Assembly (NCBI RefSeq): GCF_000024865.1
Contig: NC_013595.1
Location: 9,052,001 to 9,116,000 of the forward strand
DNA: 64,000 nucleotides
Direction: 5' to 3'
Source of the DNA: Streptosporangium roseum DSM 43021
Lineage (GTDB): Bacteria > Actinomycetota > Actinomycetes > Streptosporangiales > Streptosporangiaceae
The notes under the pieces are model-generated. The model ran no database searches. It was not told the DNA's origin and worked only from the letters and a program-made list of their open reading frames with translations. Positions 7,435 through 16,503 of the stretch are shown piece after piece (position 1 is the first letter of the stretch; each line of letters starts with the position of its first letter). A program made the position numbers and the translations under genes.

Positions 7435-8495
7435 CACTTGACCTGGTTGCCCCAGAGGCTCTTGTCGTCCACGTTCTCCTTGGTCACCAGCGGGGCGGGA
7501 AGCTGGTCCTCAAGGCCGTTCGGCAGCTGGACGATCGTGCTGTCGTGGTCGGTCGGGCCCGGCTGGAAGGTCTTGCCCTCGATCGCGGCCTTGGCGTAGA
7601 AGAGCGCGTACTTGGCGTACAGGTCGGCCGGCTGGGAGAGCGTGGCGTCGATCTCACCCTTGCGGATCGCCTCGAACTCCTGCGGGATCCCGTCGTTGGA
7701 GATCACGAAGACGTGCTTGGGGTCCTCCGGCGGCGCGATCAGGCCCTTGGCCTTGAGCACCTGCAGGGTCGGGGCCAGGTGGACGCCTCCGGCGTGCATG
7801 TAGATGCCCTTGACGTCCGGGTGCTGCTGGAGGCGGGTCTGCAGCATCGAGGCGGCCTTGGTGCCGTCCCACTCGGTCGGCTCCTCGAAGACCGTGATGC
7901 CGGGGAACTTCTCCTTCATGCACGCGCCGAACGCCTCGGCCCTGTCCCTGCCGTTGATCGAGGACAGCGCGCCCATGAGCTGGACGACCTTGCCCTTGCC
8001 CCCCAGCTTCTCGCCGAGGAACTCGCACGCCTTGGTGCCGTAGGCCTTGTTGTCGGCCCGCACGACCATGAAGACCTTGCCCTTGTCGGGGCGGGTGTCC
8101 ACCGAGACGACCGGGATGTTCTTGTTCTCCAGGGTCTGCAGCGTGGAGGCGATGGCGCCAGTGTCCTGCGGGGCCATGATGATCGCCTTGGCGCCCTGGC
8201 CCATCATCGCCTGGGTGTTGGCGACCAGCTTGGCCACGTCGTTCTGCGAGTTGGTCGGCGGCATCAGGTCGACGCCCAGCTCGCCGGCGAGCTGCGGGAC
8301 GTACTTGTTGTAGGAGTTCCAGAAGTCGGAGTCGGCGCGCGGGAAGTCGATCCCGACCTTGCCGCCCTTGGCCCCGGCGTCGGCCGCGGGCTTGGCGCTG
8401 CTGTCCGCGCCGGTGGTCTCCGACGAGCCGCATGCCGAGACGGTGAGAGCGAGCGCGAGCAGTGCCGCGCCCGTCGCCGCAGTTCCGAGTTTCAT
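7434..8495 (-). CDS. Sugar-binding lipoprotein of ABC importer
   Basis: This is a 353-residue periplasmic-binding-protein-like fold 1 protein. It begins MKLGTAATG, with a hydrophobic stretch ending in LTVSAC, a lipobox placing the lipidated Cys near residue 22, followed by a Ser/Ala-rich linker. The mature part contains DFPRADSDFWNSYNKYV and the mid-domain VVSVDTRPDKGK, similar to ribose or rhamnose binding proteins. ATG 8495 is preferred over ATG 8519 because GAGG lies nine bases before it. It would capture the sugar outside the membrane and deliver it to the downstream permease/ATPase pair. A 135-bp spacer separates it from the SDR gene, so it may have its own promoter. Confidence 0.88.
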   Translation of the reverse strand: MKLGTAATGAALLALALTVSACGSSETTGADSSAKPAADAGAKGGKVGIDFPRADSDFWNSYNKYVPQLAGELGVDLMPPTNSQNDVAKLVANTQAMMGQGAKAIIMAPQDTGAIASTLQTLENKNIPVVSVDTRPDKGKVFMVVRADNKAYGTKACEFLGEKLGGKGKVVQLMGALSSINGRDRAEAFGACMKEKFPGITVFEEPTEWDGTKAASMLQTRLQQHPDVKGIYMHAGGVHLAPTLQVLKAKGLIAPPEDPKHVFVISNDGIPQEFEAIRKGEIDATLSQPADLYAKYALFYAKAAIEGKTFQPGPTDHDSTIVQLPNGLEDQLPAPLVTKENVDDKSLWGNQVK

Positions 8496-8630
8496 ACCGT
8501 TGCCTCGATTCGAAACCATGTGGGGGGTGAATTATTGCCAGACCGATATATCGTTCGGCGTCCGGCCGCCGGACAGGGGACTCCGCCCGGTCAGGCCACG
8601 CCGTGCCGTCTCACGCCACGTCGCGCCGTG

Positions 8631-9377
8631 TCACGTCGCGGGCCGGAGCCTGAGTCCCTGCATGCCTCCGTCGACCGCCACGGCCGCGCCGGTGGTCGAA
8701 GCCGCGAGCGGGCTCGCGAGGTAGGCGATCGCGGCCGCGACCTCCTCCGCGCTCACCAGGCGGCCCATCGGCTGACGTCCCTCCAGGGCCGCCCGCTCGG
8801 CCGCCGGGTCCGCCGCCGCGTCGAGCAGGCGCTGCACCCAGGGGGTGTCCGCGGTGCCCGGGTTGACGCAGTTGACCCGGATGCCCTCGCGGACGTGGTC
8901 GGCGGCCATCGCCAGGGTGAGCGACTGGATGGCCCCCTTGGACGCGCTGTAGAGCGCCCGCTGGGGCAGGCCCGCCGTGGCGGCGATGGAGCAGGTGTTG
9001 ACGATCGCCGCGTTCGCCGAGCGCCGCAGGTGCGGCAGGGCCGCCCGCGTCACCCGGACGATGCCGAGGACGTTGACGTCCAGGACCCGGGACCACTCCT
9101 CGTAGGGGTTGTCCTCGATCGTCCCGGCCGCGCCGATCCCGGCGTTGTTCACCAGGATATCCAGGCCGCCCATCCGTTCGGCCGCCTCGGCGACCGCCGT
9201 ACGGACCGCGTCCTCGTCGGTGACGTCCGCCCTGACCGGGACGAACGGCTCCCCGGGCGGGTTGAGGTCCAGGCAGGCCACCGCCGCTCCGCGCGCGGCG
9301 AGCAGGGTGGCGGTGGCCAGGCCGATGCCGGAGCCGCCGCCGGTGACCAGGGCGCGCAGGCCGTCGAACTCAGCCAT
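8631..9377 (-). CDS. SDR oxidoreductase, probable 2-keto-3-deoxy-L-fuconate dehydrogenase
   Basis: This is a 248-residue classical short-chain dehydrogenase. It has TGGGSGIG for dinucleotide binding, NNAG, catalytic Ser (NTCSIA) and YSASK (Tyr and Lys), ending in the usual VDGG element. Its ATG overlaps the end of the dehydratase gene by 8 bp, so it is part of that operon. In the non-phosphorylating pathway described for Xanthomonas this SDR oxidises 2-keto-3-deoxy-L-fuconate at C4 to the 2,4-diketo acid, which the neighbouring FAH-family hydrolase then cleaves. The assignment rests on the neighbours; the SDR sequence alone is not specific. Confidence 0.8.
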   Translation of the reverse strand: MAEFDGLRALVTGGGSGIGLATATLLAARGAAVACLDLNPPGEPFVPVRADVTDEDAVRTAVAEAAERMGGLDILVNNAGIGAAGTIEDNPYEEWSRVLDVNVLGIVRVTRAALPHLRRSANAAIVNTCSIAATAGLPQRALYSASKGAIQSLTLAMAADHVREGIRVNCVNPGTADTPWVQRLLDAAADPAAERAALEGRQPMGRLVSAEEVAAAIAYLASPLAASTTGAAVAVDGGMQGLRLRPAT

Positions 9378-10665
9378 TGAGGGACCTCCAGACCGGGCCG
9401 TCGGGGTAGGTGTGGTCGGTGATCGACCGGGGGTGCATGGCGGCGCCGAAGCCGGGCAGGCTCGGCGCGACGTAGGCGCCGTTCTTGATCACTACCGGGT
9501 CGGCGAAGTGCTCGTGGAGGTGGTCGACGTACTCGATCACCCGGTTCTCCATCGAGCCGCTGACCGCGACGTAGTCGAACATCGACAGGTGCTGGACCAG
9601 CTCGCACAGGCCCACGCCGCCCGCGTGCGGGCAGACCGGGACCCCGAATTTGGCGGCGAGCAGCAGGATCGCGATGTTCTCGTTCACGCCCGCGACCCGG
9701 GCCGCGTCGATCTGCAGGTAGGAGATCGCCTCGGCCTGCAGGAGCTGCTTGAAGACCATGCGGTTCTGCACGTGCTCGCCGGTGGCGACCGGGATCGGCG
9801 CGATGCCCCGCGCGATGGCGGCGTGGCCGAGCACGTCGTCGGGGCTGGTCGGCTCCTCCACCCAGTGCGGCCGGAACTCCGCCAGGGCGTTGATCCAGGC
9901 GATGGCGGAGTCCACGTCCCAGCGCTGGTTGGCGTCGATGGCGATGGGGAAGTCGTCGCCGCAGGTCTCACGCGCGATGCGCATCCGCCGCCGGTCGTCC
10001 TCCAGGTCGGCGCCGACCTTCAGCTTGATCTGGGTGAAGCCCTCGGCCATCGCCTCCTTGCACAGGCGGCGCAGCTTGTCGTCGCTGTAGCCGAGCCAGC
10101 CGGGCGAGGTGGTGTAGGCCGGGTAGCCGTGCTCCCTCAGATGGGCGATCCGCTCCCGCCGGCCCGGCTCCGCGGCGCGCAGGATCTCCAGCGCCTCCTG
10201 CGGGGTGAGCGCGTCGCTGAGGTAGCGGAAGTCCACCAGCGCGACGATCTCCTCGGGCGACATCTCGGCGAGCAGCAGCCACAGCGGCTTGCCCTCCCGC
10301 TTGGCCTTCAGGTCCCAGAGCGCGTTGACCACGGCGGAGATCGCCATGTGCATGACGCCCTTCTCCGGGCCGAGCCAGCGCAGCTGGGAGTCGTGGACCA
10401 TGTCCTTCCAGAGCGCGCCCAGGTCCTCGACGTCCTTGCCGACGACGTACGGCTCCAGCGCCTTGATGGCGGCGGTCTGCACCTCGTTGCCCCGGCCGAT
10501 CGTGAAGGCGAAGCCGTGGCCCTCGAACCCGTCGTCGGTCTTCAGCACCAGGTAGGCGGCCGAGTAGTCCGGGTCCGGGTTCATCGCGTCGGAGCCGTCG
10601 AGCTCCAGCGAGGTGGGGAAGCGGATGTCGTGGGTCTCCAGCGCGGTGATGCGGTAGGCGCTCAT
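9370..10665 (-). CDS. Enolase-superfamily L-fuconate dehydratase
   Basis: This is a 431-residue member of the mandelate racemase/enolase superfamily. The N-terminal capping domain starts MSAYRITALETHDIRFPTS. The barrel carries the catalytic K-x-K in QIKLKVGADL, the metal ligands DAN, EEP and GEH (AIDANQRWD, WVEEPTSPDD, ATGEHVQN), and a late His in CPHAGGVGL. This set matches L-fuconate/L-rhamnonate-type dehydratases, and the length fits fuconate dehydratase. It removes water from L-fuconate to give 2-keto-3-deoxy-L-fuconate. The ATG overlaps the upstream hydrolase stop (ATGA) and the 3' end overlaps the SDR start, showing strict translational coupling. Confidence 0.87.
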   Translation of the reverse strand: MSAYRITALETHDIRFPTSLELDGSDAMNPDPDYSAAYLVLKTDDGFEGHGFAFTIGRGNEVQTAAIKALEPYVVGKDVEDLGALWKDMVHDSQLRWLGPEKGVMHMAISAVVNALWDLKAKREGKPLWLLLAEMSPEEIVALVDFRYLSDALTPQEALEILRAAEPGRRERIAHLREHGYPAYTTSPGWLGYSDDKLRRLCKEAMAEGFTQIKLKVGADLEDDRRRMRIARETCGDDFPIAIDANQRWDVDSAIAWINALAEFRPHWVEEPTSPDDVLGHAAIARGIAPIPVATGEHVQNRMVFKQLLQAEAISYLQIDAARVAGVNENIAILLLAAKFGVPVCPHAGGVGLCELVQHLSMFDYVAVSGSMENRVIEYVDHLHEHFADPVVIKNGAYVAPSLPGFGAAMHPRSITDHTYPDGPVWRSLNG

Positions 10666-11507
10666 GCCTGCCCCACCGTCTGGCGCTGGCGGCCCAGCCC
10701 GTCGATCTCCAGCTCCATGACCTGGCCCGCGCGCAGGTACGGCGTGCCCGGCAGGCCGAGCGCGACGCCGGCCGGGGTGCCGGTGTTGATGACGTCGCCG
10801 GGCTCCAGGACCATGAACCGGCTGAGGTAGCGGACGACCTCGGCGACATGGAAGATCATGTTCTTGGTGTCGCCGTTCTGGTACGGCTCGCCGTCCACCC
10901 ACAGCCGCAGCCCCAGGGCCTGCGGGTCGGCGATCTCGTCGGCGGTGACCAGCCAGGGGCCGAGCGGGTTGAAGGTCTCGCAGGACTTGCCCTTGTCCCA
11001 CTGGCCACCGCGCTCAAGCTGGAACTCGCGCTCGGAGACGTCGTTGGAGATCGCGTAGCCCGCGACCGCCGCGAGGGCCTCCTCGCGGGTCTCCGCGTAG
11101 CGGACGGTCCGGCCGATGACGACGGCCAGCTCGACCTCCCAGTCGGTCTTCACGCTGTCTCTGGGGATCAGGACCTCGTCGTAGGGGCCGACGACCGTGT
11201 TGGGGGCCTTCATGAAGATGATCGGCTCGGCCGGGATCGGGGCGCCCGTCTCCTCCGCGTGGTCGCGGTAGTTGAGCCCGATGCACACGATCTTCCCCGG
11301 CCTGGCGACGGGCGGGCCGATCCGCAGCCCCTCGCTCTCCAGCACGGGCAGTTCGTCCCGCTCCAGCGCCTCGCGGACGCGCGCCACTCCCCCGGAAGCG
11401 AGGAAAGCCCCGTCGATCTCGGGTTCCGAGATTGCACGGAGGTTACCGGCCTCGTCCATGACGGCCGGTCGCTCCTGGCCGACGGGTCCAACTCGCAGCA
11501 GCTTCAC
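10662..11507 (-). CDS. FAH-family hydrolase, probable 2,4-diketo-3-deoxy-L-fuconate hydrolase
   Basis: This is a 281-residue fumarylacetoacetate-hydrolase-fold protein. Metal-site acidic residues lie in TDWEVELAVVIG, and the family sequence CIGLNYRDHAEE (about residues 73-84) and NTGTPAGVALG near the end are diagnostic. GTG 11507 follows GAAGGG at a good distance. In-frame starts further upstream (ATG 11525 and beyond) overlap a likely operator. As first gene of the fucose operon it would cleave the diketo acid to pyruvate and L-lactate, closing the pathway. Related family members act on other diketo acids, so the exact substrate is inferred from the neighbouring dehydratase and SDR. Confidence 0.83.
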   Translation of the reverse strand: MKLLRVGPVGQERPAVMDEAGNLRAISEPEIDGAFLASGGVARVREALERDELPVLESEGLRIGPPVARPGKIVCIGLNYRDHAEETGAPIPAEPIIFMKAPNTVVGPYDEVLIPRDSVKTDWEVELAVVIGRTVRYAETREEALAAVAGYAISNDVSEREFQLERGGQWDKGKSCETFNPLGPWLVTADEIADPQALGLRLWVDGEPYQNGDTKNMIFHVAEVVRYLSRFMVLEPGDVINTGTPAGVALGLPGTPYLRAGQVMELEIDGLGRQRQTVGQA

Positions 11508-11841
11508 ACCGCACCCTTCAGTCATACATCGGATGTCTTGTCTCGTGATGCTGAACGACACCGAACCTCTATGTCAACCCTTCAGCGGGGGATACATCCG
11601 ATCTGTTATAGAGGATAAACCGCAGGTGGCAGTGCTATAACGGGATCTTCCCCACACTTCCTCCGCCAGTCATCGGATTTAACCGCGCGGGCGTCGGCGA
11701 GGCTCACCTCTCGGGATCCCCTGGCGTGAGCGGCGATCCCACGGATCGATACCCCTCAAACATCGGAGGATGAGTCTTGTTACCGCGGGGTTTCGGTGCT
11801 ATCTCCTTGAGGTAGGTCGGCCCTGTGATCGGAGGAATCGG
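11508..11841. promoter_or_regulatory. Divergent control region with ATC-N-GAT operator-like sites
   Basis: This 334-bp gap between the fucose operon and the fucosidase has no gene. It contains a perfect palindrome ACATC-G-GATGT at 11526-11536, a near-copy ACATC-C-GATCT at 11594-11604, and a weaker TCATC-G-GATTT at 11670-11680. A common ATC-N-GAT core beside both promoters suggests one regulator, perhaps GntR/FadR type, acting on both directions. No such regulator gene is in the window. The region is visibly more AT-rich around 11600-11640. Confidence 0.6.
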
Positions 11842-14800
11842 TTGTCTCACCCCCCAAGACGACGACTCGGCATCACCCTGCTAGCCACACTCACCCTCAC
11901 CACCTGCCTTTATGGACAGAACATGGCCAACGCGGAGCCGGAAAAAAGCGCGGCAGCCGTACAGACACCCGACGATTTGACGCTCTGGTACGACAAGCCC
12001 GCCACCAACTGGGAGACCCAGGCACTGCCGATCGGCAACGGCGCGCTGGGCGCCATGGTGTTCGGCGGGGTCGCGAGCGAGCAGATCCAGTTCAACGAGA
12101 AGACGCTGTGGACGGGCGGCCCCGGCTCCGGCGGCTACAACGCCGGCAACTGGACCAGTCCCCGGCCGAACGCGATCGCCGAGGTCCAGGCGCAGATCGA
12201 CCGGGACGGCAGGATGTCCCCCTCGGCCGTGACCGCCAAGCTCGGCCAGCCCAAGAGCGGCTTCGGGGCCTACCAGACCTTCGGCGACCTCTGGCTGGAC
12301 GTGCCCGACGCCCCGGCGAGCCCCACCGGCTACCGGCGGGAGCTGAGCCTGCGCGAGGCGGTCGCCCGGGTCGGCTACACCGCCGGCGGCGTGACCTACT
12401 CCCGCGAGTACTTCGCCAGCCACCCCGGCGGCGTCATCGTCGGCCGGATCTCCGCCAGCCAGGCCGGAAAGGTCTCCTTCACGCTCCGGACCTCCTCCCC
12501 CCGCTCGGACAAGCAGGTCTCGGTCGCCAACGGCCGCCTGACCGTCCGGGGCACGCTCGCGGACAACGGCATGCGGTTCGAGTCACAGATCCAGGTGGTC
12601 ACCCAGGGCGGCAGCCGTACCGACGGGACCGACCGGGTCACCGTCACCGGTGCCGACAGCGCGATGTTCGTGCTCTCGGCGGGCACCGACTACGCCGGCA
12701 CCCACCCCGCCTACCGGGGCCCGGACCCGCACGCCAAGGTGACCGCCGCCGTCGACGCGGCCGCCGCCCGGACCTTCGACCAGCTCAGGACCGCCCACCA
12801 GAACGACTACCGGAAGCTGTTCGACCGGGTGAGGCTGGACCTCGGCCAGCGGGTCCCGGCGATCCCGACCGACCGGCTCCGCGCCGCCTACACCGGCCGC
12901 GCCTCGGCCGACGACCGGGCGCTGGAGGCGATGTTCTTCGCCTACGGCCGCTACCTGCTCATCTCCTCCTCGCGCGACGAGGCGCTCCCGGCCAACCTGC
13001 AGGGGGTGTGGAACAACTCGACCAGCCCGCCCTGGTCGGCCGACTACCACGTCAACATCAACCTGCAGATGAACTACTGGCTCGCCGAGCAGACCAACCT
13101 CGCCGAGACGACCGTCGCCTACGACCGCTACATCAAGGCCATGGTCGCGCCCGGCAGGAAGACCGCGCAGGAGATGTTCGGCTCACGCGGCTGGGTGGTG
13201 CACAACGAGACCAACCCGTTCGGCTTCACCGGCGTGCACGACTGGGCCACCGCGTTCTGGTTCCCCGAGGCGGCGGCGTGGGTGACCCAGCAGATGTACG
13301 ACCACTACCGCTTCAACGGCGACACCGCCTACCTGCGGGACACCGCCTATCCGGTGATGAAGGGCGCGGCCGAGTTCTGGCTGGACAACCTGCACGCCGA
13401 CCCGCGTGACGGCAAGCTCGTCGTCTCCCCGAGCTACTCCCCCGAGCAGGGCGACTTCTCCGCGGGCGCCTCGATGTCCCAGCAGATCGTCTTCGACGTG
13501 CTGACCAACAGCCTGGAGGCCGCGAGGAAGCTGAACGTCGACCCCGCCTTCCAGGCCGAGGTGACGGCCGCGCTGGCCAAGCTCGACCGGGGCATCCGGG
13601 TGGGCTCCTGGGGGCAGCTCCAGGAATGGAAGAGCGACTGGGACGACCGCGCCAACACCCACCGGCACGTCTCGCACCTGTTCGCCCTGCACCCCGGACG
13701 GCAGATCGTGGCGGGCACGCCGGAGGCCACGGCGGCCAAGGTCTCGCTCACCGCGCGCGGCGACGGCGGCACCGGCTGGAGCAAGGCCTGGAAGGTCAAC
13801 TTCTGGGCCCGGCTGCTGGACGGCGACCATTCCCACAAGATGCTCAGCGAGCAGCTCAAGACCTCCACGCTGGACAACCTGTGGGACACCCACCCCCCGT
13901 TCCAGATCGACGGCAACTTCGGCGCCACCTCGGGTGTGGCCGAGATGCTGCTGCAGAGCCAGCACGACACCATCCACGTGCTGCCCGCGCTGCCGTCGGC
14001 CTGGCCGACCGGCTCGGTCACCGGCCTGCGCGCCCGCGGTGACGTGACCGTGGACGTCTCCTGGCGGAACGGCTCCGGCGAGAGGATCACCCTGCGTCCC
14101 GGCAGGACCGGGGCCGTCAAGGTCCGCTCGGCCCTGATCGCGGGCCGCCACCGGGTCCAGGACGAGACGGGCGCCACGGTCGGCGCGGTCCGCGACGGCG
14201 AGACGCTCACCTGGAACGCCCAGGCGGGCAAGACCTACACGATCGTCGACGACGACGGCGCCACGCCGTGCGCCCCGGCCCCGGCGGACCGCCCGGTCGT
14301 CGCGTGGGACCCCACCTCCGGTACGGCGGTCGCCGACGCCTCCGGCAACGGCCGCAACGCCACCGTCTCCGGCACCGCGGCCTACGACGCCTCGGCGCCG
14401 ACCGGCAGCGGGCTGGTGCTGGGCGGCTCCACCTACCTCACCACCGGCAACACGACGCTGGGCTTCCTGCGGGAGGCCACCTTCGCCGCCGAGGTCAAGG
14501 TCGGCGGGAGCGGCTACCGCCGCCTGTTCGACTCCCAGCCCTCAGGCAACCCCGGCACCGACGGCGTCATCGTCGACATCACCCCGGCGAACAAGCTGCG
14601 CTTCATCGGCGCCGGGCTCAACGTGACCACCGATGCCACCGTCCCGACCGGCCGCTACGTCGACCTCGTCGTCACGATGGACCGGACGGGAGCCGTCACC
14701 GTCTACGTCGACGGCGCCCGGATCGGCGGCGGCACCGCCACCACCGCCGGCATCACCGGCTGCGCCTCACGGCCCCTGCGCTTCGCCGCCGACCAGGGCG

Positions 14801-14898
14801 GCGGCCAGCGGCTGACCGGAGCCGTCGACCGCATGGCCATCCTGCCCAGAGCACTGACCGCGGCGGAGATCGGCACCTGGCGCGACCTCGCCTTCTGA
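11842..14898 (+). CDS. Secreted GH95 alpha-L-fucosidase with C-terminal LamG-type domain
   Basis: This is a 1018-residue extracellular enzyme. The TTG at 11842 is chosen because GGAGG (11831-11835) precedes it and it yields a proper signal peptide: PRRRLG, then a hydrophobic core, then NANAEP-like cleavage near residue 31. A frame-open ATG at 11770 would bury that signal. The GH95 catalytic residues can be placed: Asn405 and Asn407 in NINLQMNYW, Glu535 in SYSPEQGDF, Asp690 in FQIDGNFG. After about residue 810 a concanavalin-A-like LamG domain follows (VVAWDPTSG to the C-terminus). It releases L-fucose from glycans outside the cell, feeding the divergent importer and catabolic operon. Confidence 0.9.
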   Translation: MSHPPRRRLGITLLATLTLTTCLYGQNMANAEPEKSAAAVQTPDDLTLWYDKPATNWETQALPIGNGALGAMVFGGVASEQIQFNEKTLWTGGPGSGGYNAGNWTSPRPNAIAEVQAQIDRDGRMSPSAVTAKLGQPKSGFGAYQTFGDLWLDVPDAPASPTGYRRELSLREAVARVGYTAGGVTYSREYFASHPGGVIVGRISASQAGKVSFTLRTSSPRSDKQVSVANGRLTVRGTLADNGMRFESQIQVVTQGGSRTDGTDRVTVTGADSAMFVLSAGTDYAGTHPAYRGPDPHAKVTAAVDAAAARTFDQLRTAHQNDYRKLFDRVRLDLGQRVPAIPTDRLRAAYTGRASADDRALEAMFFAYGRYLLISSSRDEALPANLQGVWNNSTSPPWSADYHVNINLQMNYWLAEQTNLAETTVAYDRYIKAMVAPGRKTAQEMFGSRGWVVHNETNPFGFTGVHDWATAFWFPEAAAWVTQQMYDHYRFNGDTAYLRDTAYPVMKGAAEFWLDNLHADPRDGKLVVSPSYSPEQGDFSAGASMSQQIVFDVLTNSLEAARKLNVDPAFQAEVTAALAKLDRGIRVGSWGQLQEWKSDWDDRANTHRHVSHLFALHPGRQIVAGTPEATAAKVSLTARGDGGTGWSKAWKVNFWARLLDGDHSHKMLSEQLKTSTLDNLWDTHPPFQIDGNFGATSGVAEMLLQSQHDTIHVLPALPSAWPTGSVTGLRARGDVTVDVSWRNGSGERITLRPGRTGAVKVRSALIAGRHRVQDETGATVGAVRDGETLTWNAQAGKTYTIVDDDGATPCAPAPADRPVVAWDPTSGTAVADASGNGRNATVSGTAAYDASAPTGSGLVLGGSTYLTTGNTTLGFLREATFAAEVKVGGSGYRRLFDSQPSGNPGTDGVIVDITPANKLRFIGAGLNVTTDATVPTGRYVDLVVTMDRTGAVTVYVDGARIGGGTATTAGITGCASRPLRFAADQGGGQRLTGAVDRMAILPRALTAAEIGTWRDLAF

Positions 14899-14917
14899 CC
14901 CCCATCCCGCCCGGCCC

Positions 14918-14959
14918 GCACGCCGCCTCCGGGGGCCCCGCGCCCCGGAGGCGGCGTGC
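14918..14959 (+). terminator. Strong hairpin terminator after fucosidase gene
   Basis: A perfect 17-bp inverted repeat (arms 14918-14934 and 14943-14959, left arm beginning GCACGCCGCC) encloses an 8-nt loop, 19 bp after the fucosidase stop. There is no clear U-tract, as is common in high-GC actinobacteria. Confidence 0.8.
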
Positions 14960-14988
14960 CCTCACTTGACTCTCCCGCCCACCCGTAA

Positions 14989-15002
14989 TAGAACACGTTC
15001 TA
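14989..15002. promoter_or_regulatory. KstR-like operator upstream of P450 gene
   Basis: TAGAACACGTTCTA is a perfect 14-bp palindrome that fits TNNAACNNGTTNNA, the consensus described for the mycobacterial KstR repressor of steroid catabolism. It lies about 125 bp before the P450 start. A matching box occurs at 59446-59459 before the PPOX/ferredoxin/dehydrogenase operon. Confidence 0.65.
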
Positions 15003-15126
15003 GAAAGCTGTCCGGCCAAGCACTTGATCAAACAGTCGGCGCCACGCCCGCCGGAAAGCGCGGCGGCCGTTCCGGTTCCGTCAGCGGCATCGGGGAGACG
15101 CGCGTACGGTTCGCCCAGGAGGATCA

Positions 15127-16332
15127 ATGGACATCAACCTTGTCGACCAGGATTTCTACTGGCAGAACGGCGCGCCTCACGACCAGCTCGCCTGGCTGCG
15201 GGCCAACGCGCCCGTCTACCCGCACCCGGGCGACGCCGAGCGAGGATGGCCCGGGTTCTGGGCCGTCACCGGCCACGCCGACGTGGTCCACGTCTCCCGC
15301 CGCTCCGACCTGTTCTCGTCGAGCAGGAAGCTCGCGCTGTTCGACGAGATGCCCGAGGACCAGCGCGCGCTCCAGCGGATGATGATGCTCAACCAGGACC
15401 CGCCGGAGCACACCCGGCGGCGCTCCCTGGTCAACCGGGGCTTCACCCCGCGCATGATGGGAGCCCTGGAGCAGCACATCCGCGACATCTGCCACGAGCT
15501 GGTGGACGAGGCCAAGGGACGCGGATCGGCCGACTTCGTCAGGGACATCGCCGCCCCGCTGCCGCTGTACGTGATCTGCGAGCTGCTCGGCGCCCCCGTC
15601 GAGGACCGGGACAAGATCTTCAACTGGTCCAACCAGATGATCGGGGCCGAGGACCCGGACTACGCGGCCGACTCCTCGGGGGGCCCGGACGCGGCCATGC
15701 AGGTCTACGCCTACGCCAACGCCCTGGCGGCCGAGCGGCGCGAGCGCCCCCGCGAGGACATCGTCACCAAGCTGATCATGCCCGACGCGGCGGGCGAGAC
15801 GCTCACCGAGGAGGAGTTCGACCTGTTCGTGCTGCTGCTGGTGGTCGCGGGCAACGAGACCACCCGCAACGCGGCCTCCGGCGGCATGCTCGCCTTCTTC
15901 GAGCACCCCGAGCAGTGGGAGCGCCTGGTCGCCGACCCCGCCCTCGCCCGCACCGCGGCCGACGAGATCGTCCGCTGGGTCTCCCCGGTGAACCTCTTCC
16001 GCCGTACGGCCACCGCCGACACGACGATCGGCGGGCAGGAGGTCAAGGAGGACGACAAGGTCGTGGTCTTCTACAGCTCGGCCAACCGGGACGAGAAGAT
16101 CTTCGCCGACCCCGGCGTCTTCGACATCGGCCGCGACCCCAACCCGCACATCGGCTTCGGCGGCGGCGGGGCCCACTTCTGCCTCGGCAACCACCTCGCC
16201 AAGCTGGAGCTCCGGGTGCTGTTCGAGGTCCTGGCCGAGCGGCTGCCCGGCCTCACCCAGGCCGGTCCCGCCCGCCGGCTCCGCTCCAACTTCATCAACG
16301 GCATCAAGGACCTGCCGGTCACCCTCACCTGA
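15127..16332 (+). CDS. Cytochrome P450, possible sterol-type monooxygenase
   Basis: This is a 401-residue soluble bacterial P450. The I-helix is VVAGNETTRN, the ExxR motif lies in DEIVRWVSPVN, and the haem loop FGGGGAHFCLGNHLA places the thiolate ligand at Cys352. The start follows AGGAGG at good spacing. The sequence around QDPPEHTRRRSLVNRGFTPR and the KstR-like box upstream suggest a relative of actinobacterial CYP124/125-type sterol or fatty acid hydroxylases, but the substrate is not proved. No ferredoxin lies next to it; a 3Fe-4S ferredoxin is at 59.9 kb behind a similar box. Its last 45 codons are duplicated at 18080. Confidence 0.88.
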   Translation: MDINLVDQDFYWQNGAPHDQLAWLRANAPVYPHPGDAERGWPGFWAVTGHADVVHVSRRSDLFSSSRKLALFDEMPEDQRALQRMMMLNQDPPEHTRRRSLVNRGFTPRMMGALEQHIRDICHELVDEAKGRGSADFVRDIAAPLPLYVICELLGAPVEDRDKIFNWSNQMIGAEDPDYAADSSGGPDAAMQVYAYANALAAERRERPREDIVTKLIMPDAAGETLTEEEFDLFVLLLVVAGNETTRNAASGGMLAFFEHPEQWERLVADPALARTAADEIVRWVSPVNLFRRTATADTTIGGQEVKEDDKVVVFYSSANRDEKIFADPGVFDIGRDPNPHIGFGGGGAHFCLGNHLAKLELRVLFEVLAERLPGLTQAGPARRLRSNFINGIKDLPVTLT

Positions 16333-16394
16333 CGAGCAGCGACTCCGTCCAGTCGATACAGGCGGCCGGCAGGCCGTACAGGGCGGCGGCGATC
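16197..16394. repeat. 198-bp direct repeat, left copy
   Basis: This segment is identical by reading to 18080-18277, same orientation, offset 1883 bp. It contains the P450 3' end (plus strand), the overlapping stop codons, and the last codons of the polyprenyl synthase (minus strand). The copies bracket the toxin-antitoxin island at 16395-18079. Identity ends abruptly at both sides (next bases a versus t on the right). Confidence 0.95.
16325..16394 (-). pseudogene. Orphan 3' fragment of polyprenyl synthase gene
   Basis: This stretch encodes the last 23 residues of the synthase at 18208-19188 (ending in CIDWTESLLVR), created by the duplication. In this copy the frame runs upstream into unrelated island sequence to 16507, giving a 60-codon chimeric open frame beginning MIGHIGRAGSL. 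No sign of function is visible. Confidence 0.75.
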
Positions 16395-16503
16395 ACAGCA
16401 GCCCGATCTGGAAGAGCCCGGCTGTCCTGGATGACCGATTCACCGAAGGCGAGTGCGGATCCGAACACGAGGTCCAGGCTCCCCGCTCTGCCTATGTGGC
16501 CGA

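Noticed and set aside
9370..11001. 543-codon version of the fuconate dehydratase
   Set aside because: The first 112 codons overlap the FAH gene out of frame. The ATG at 10665 with an ATGA overlap starts the normal capping domain.
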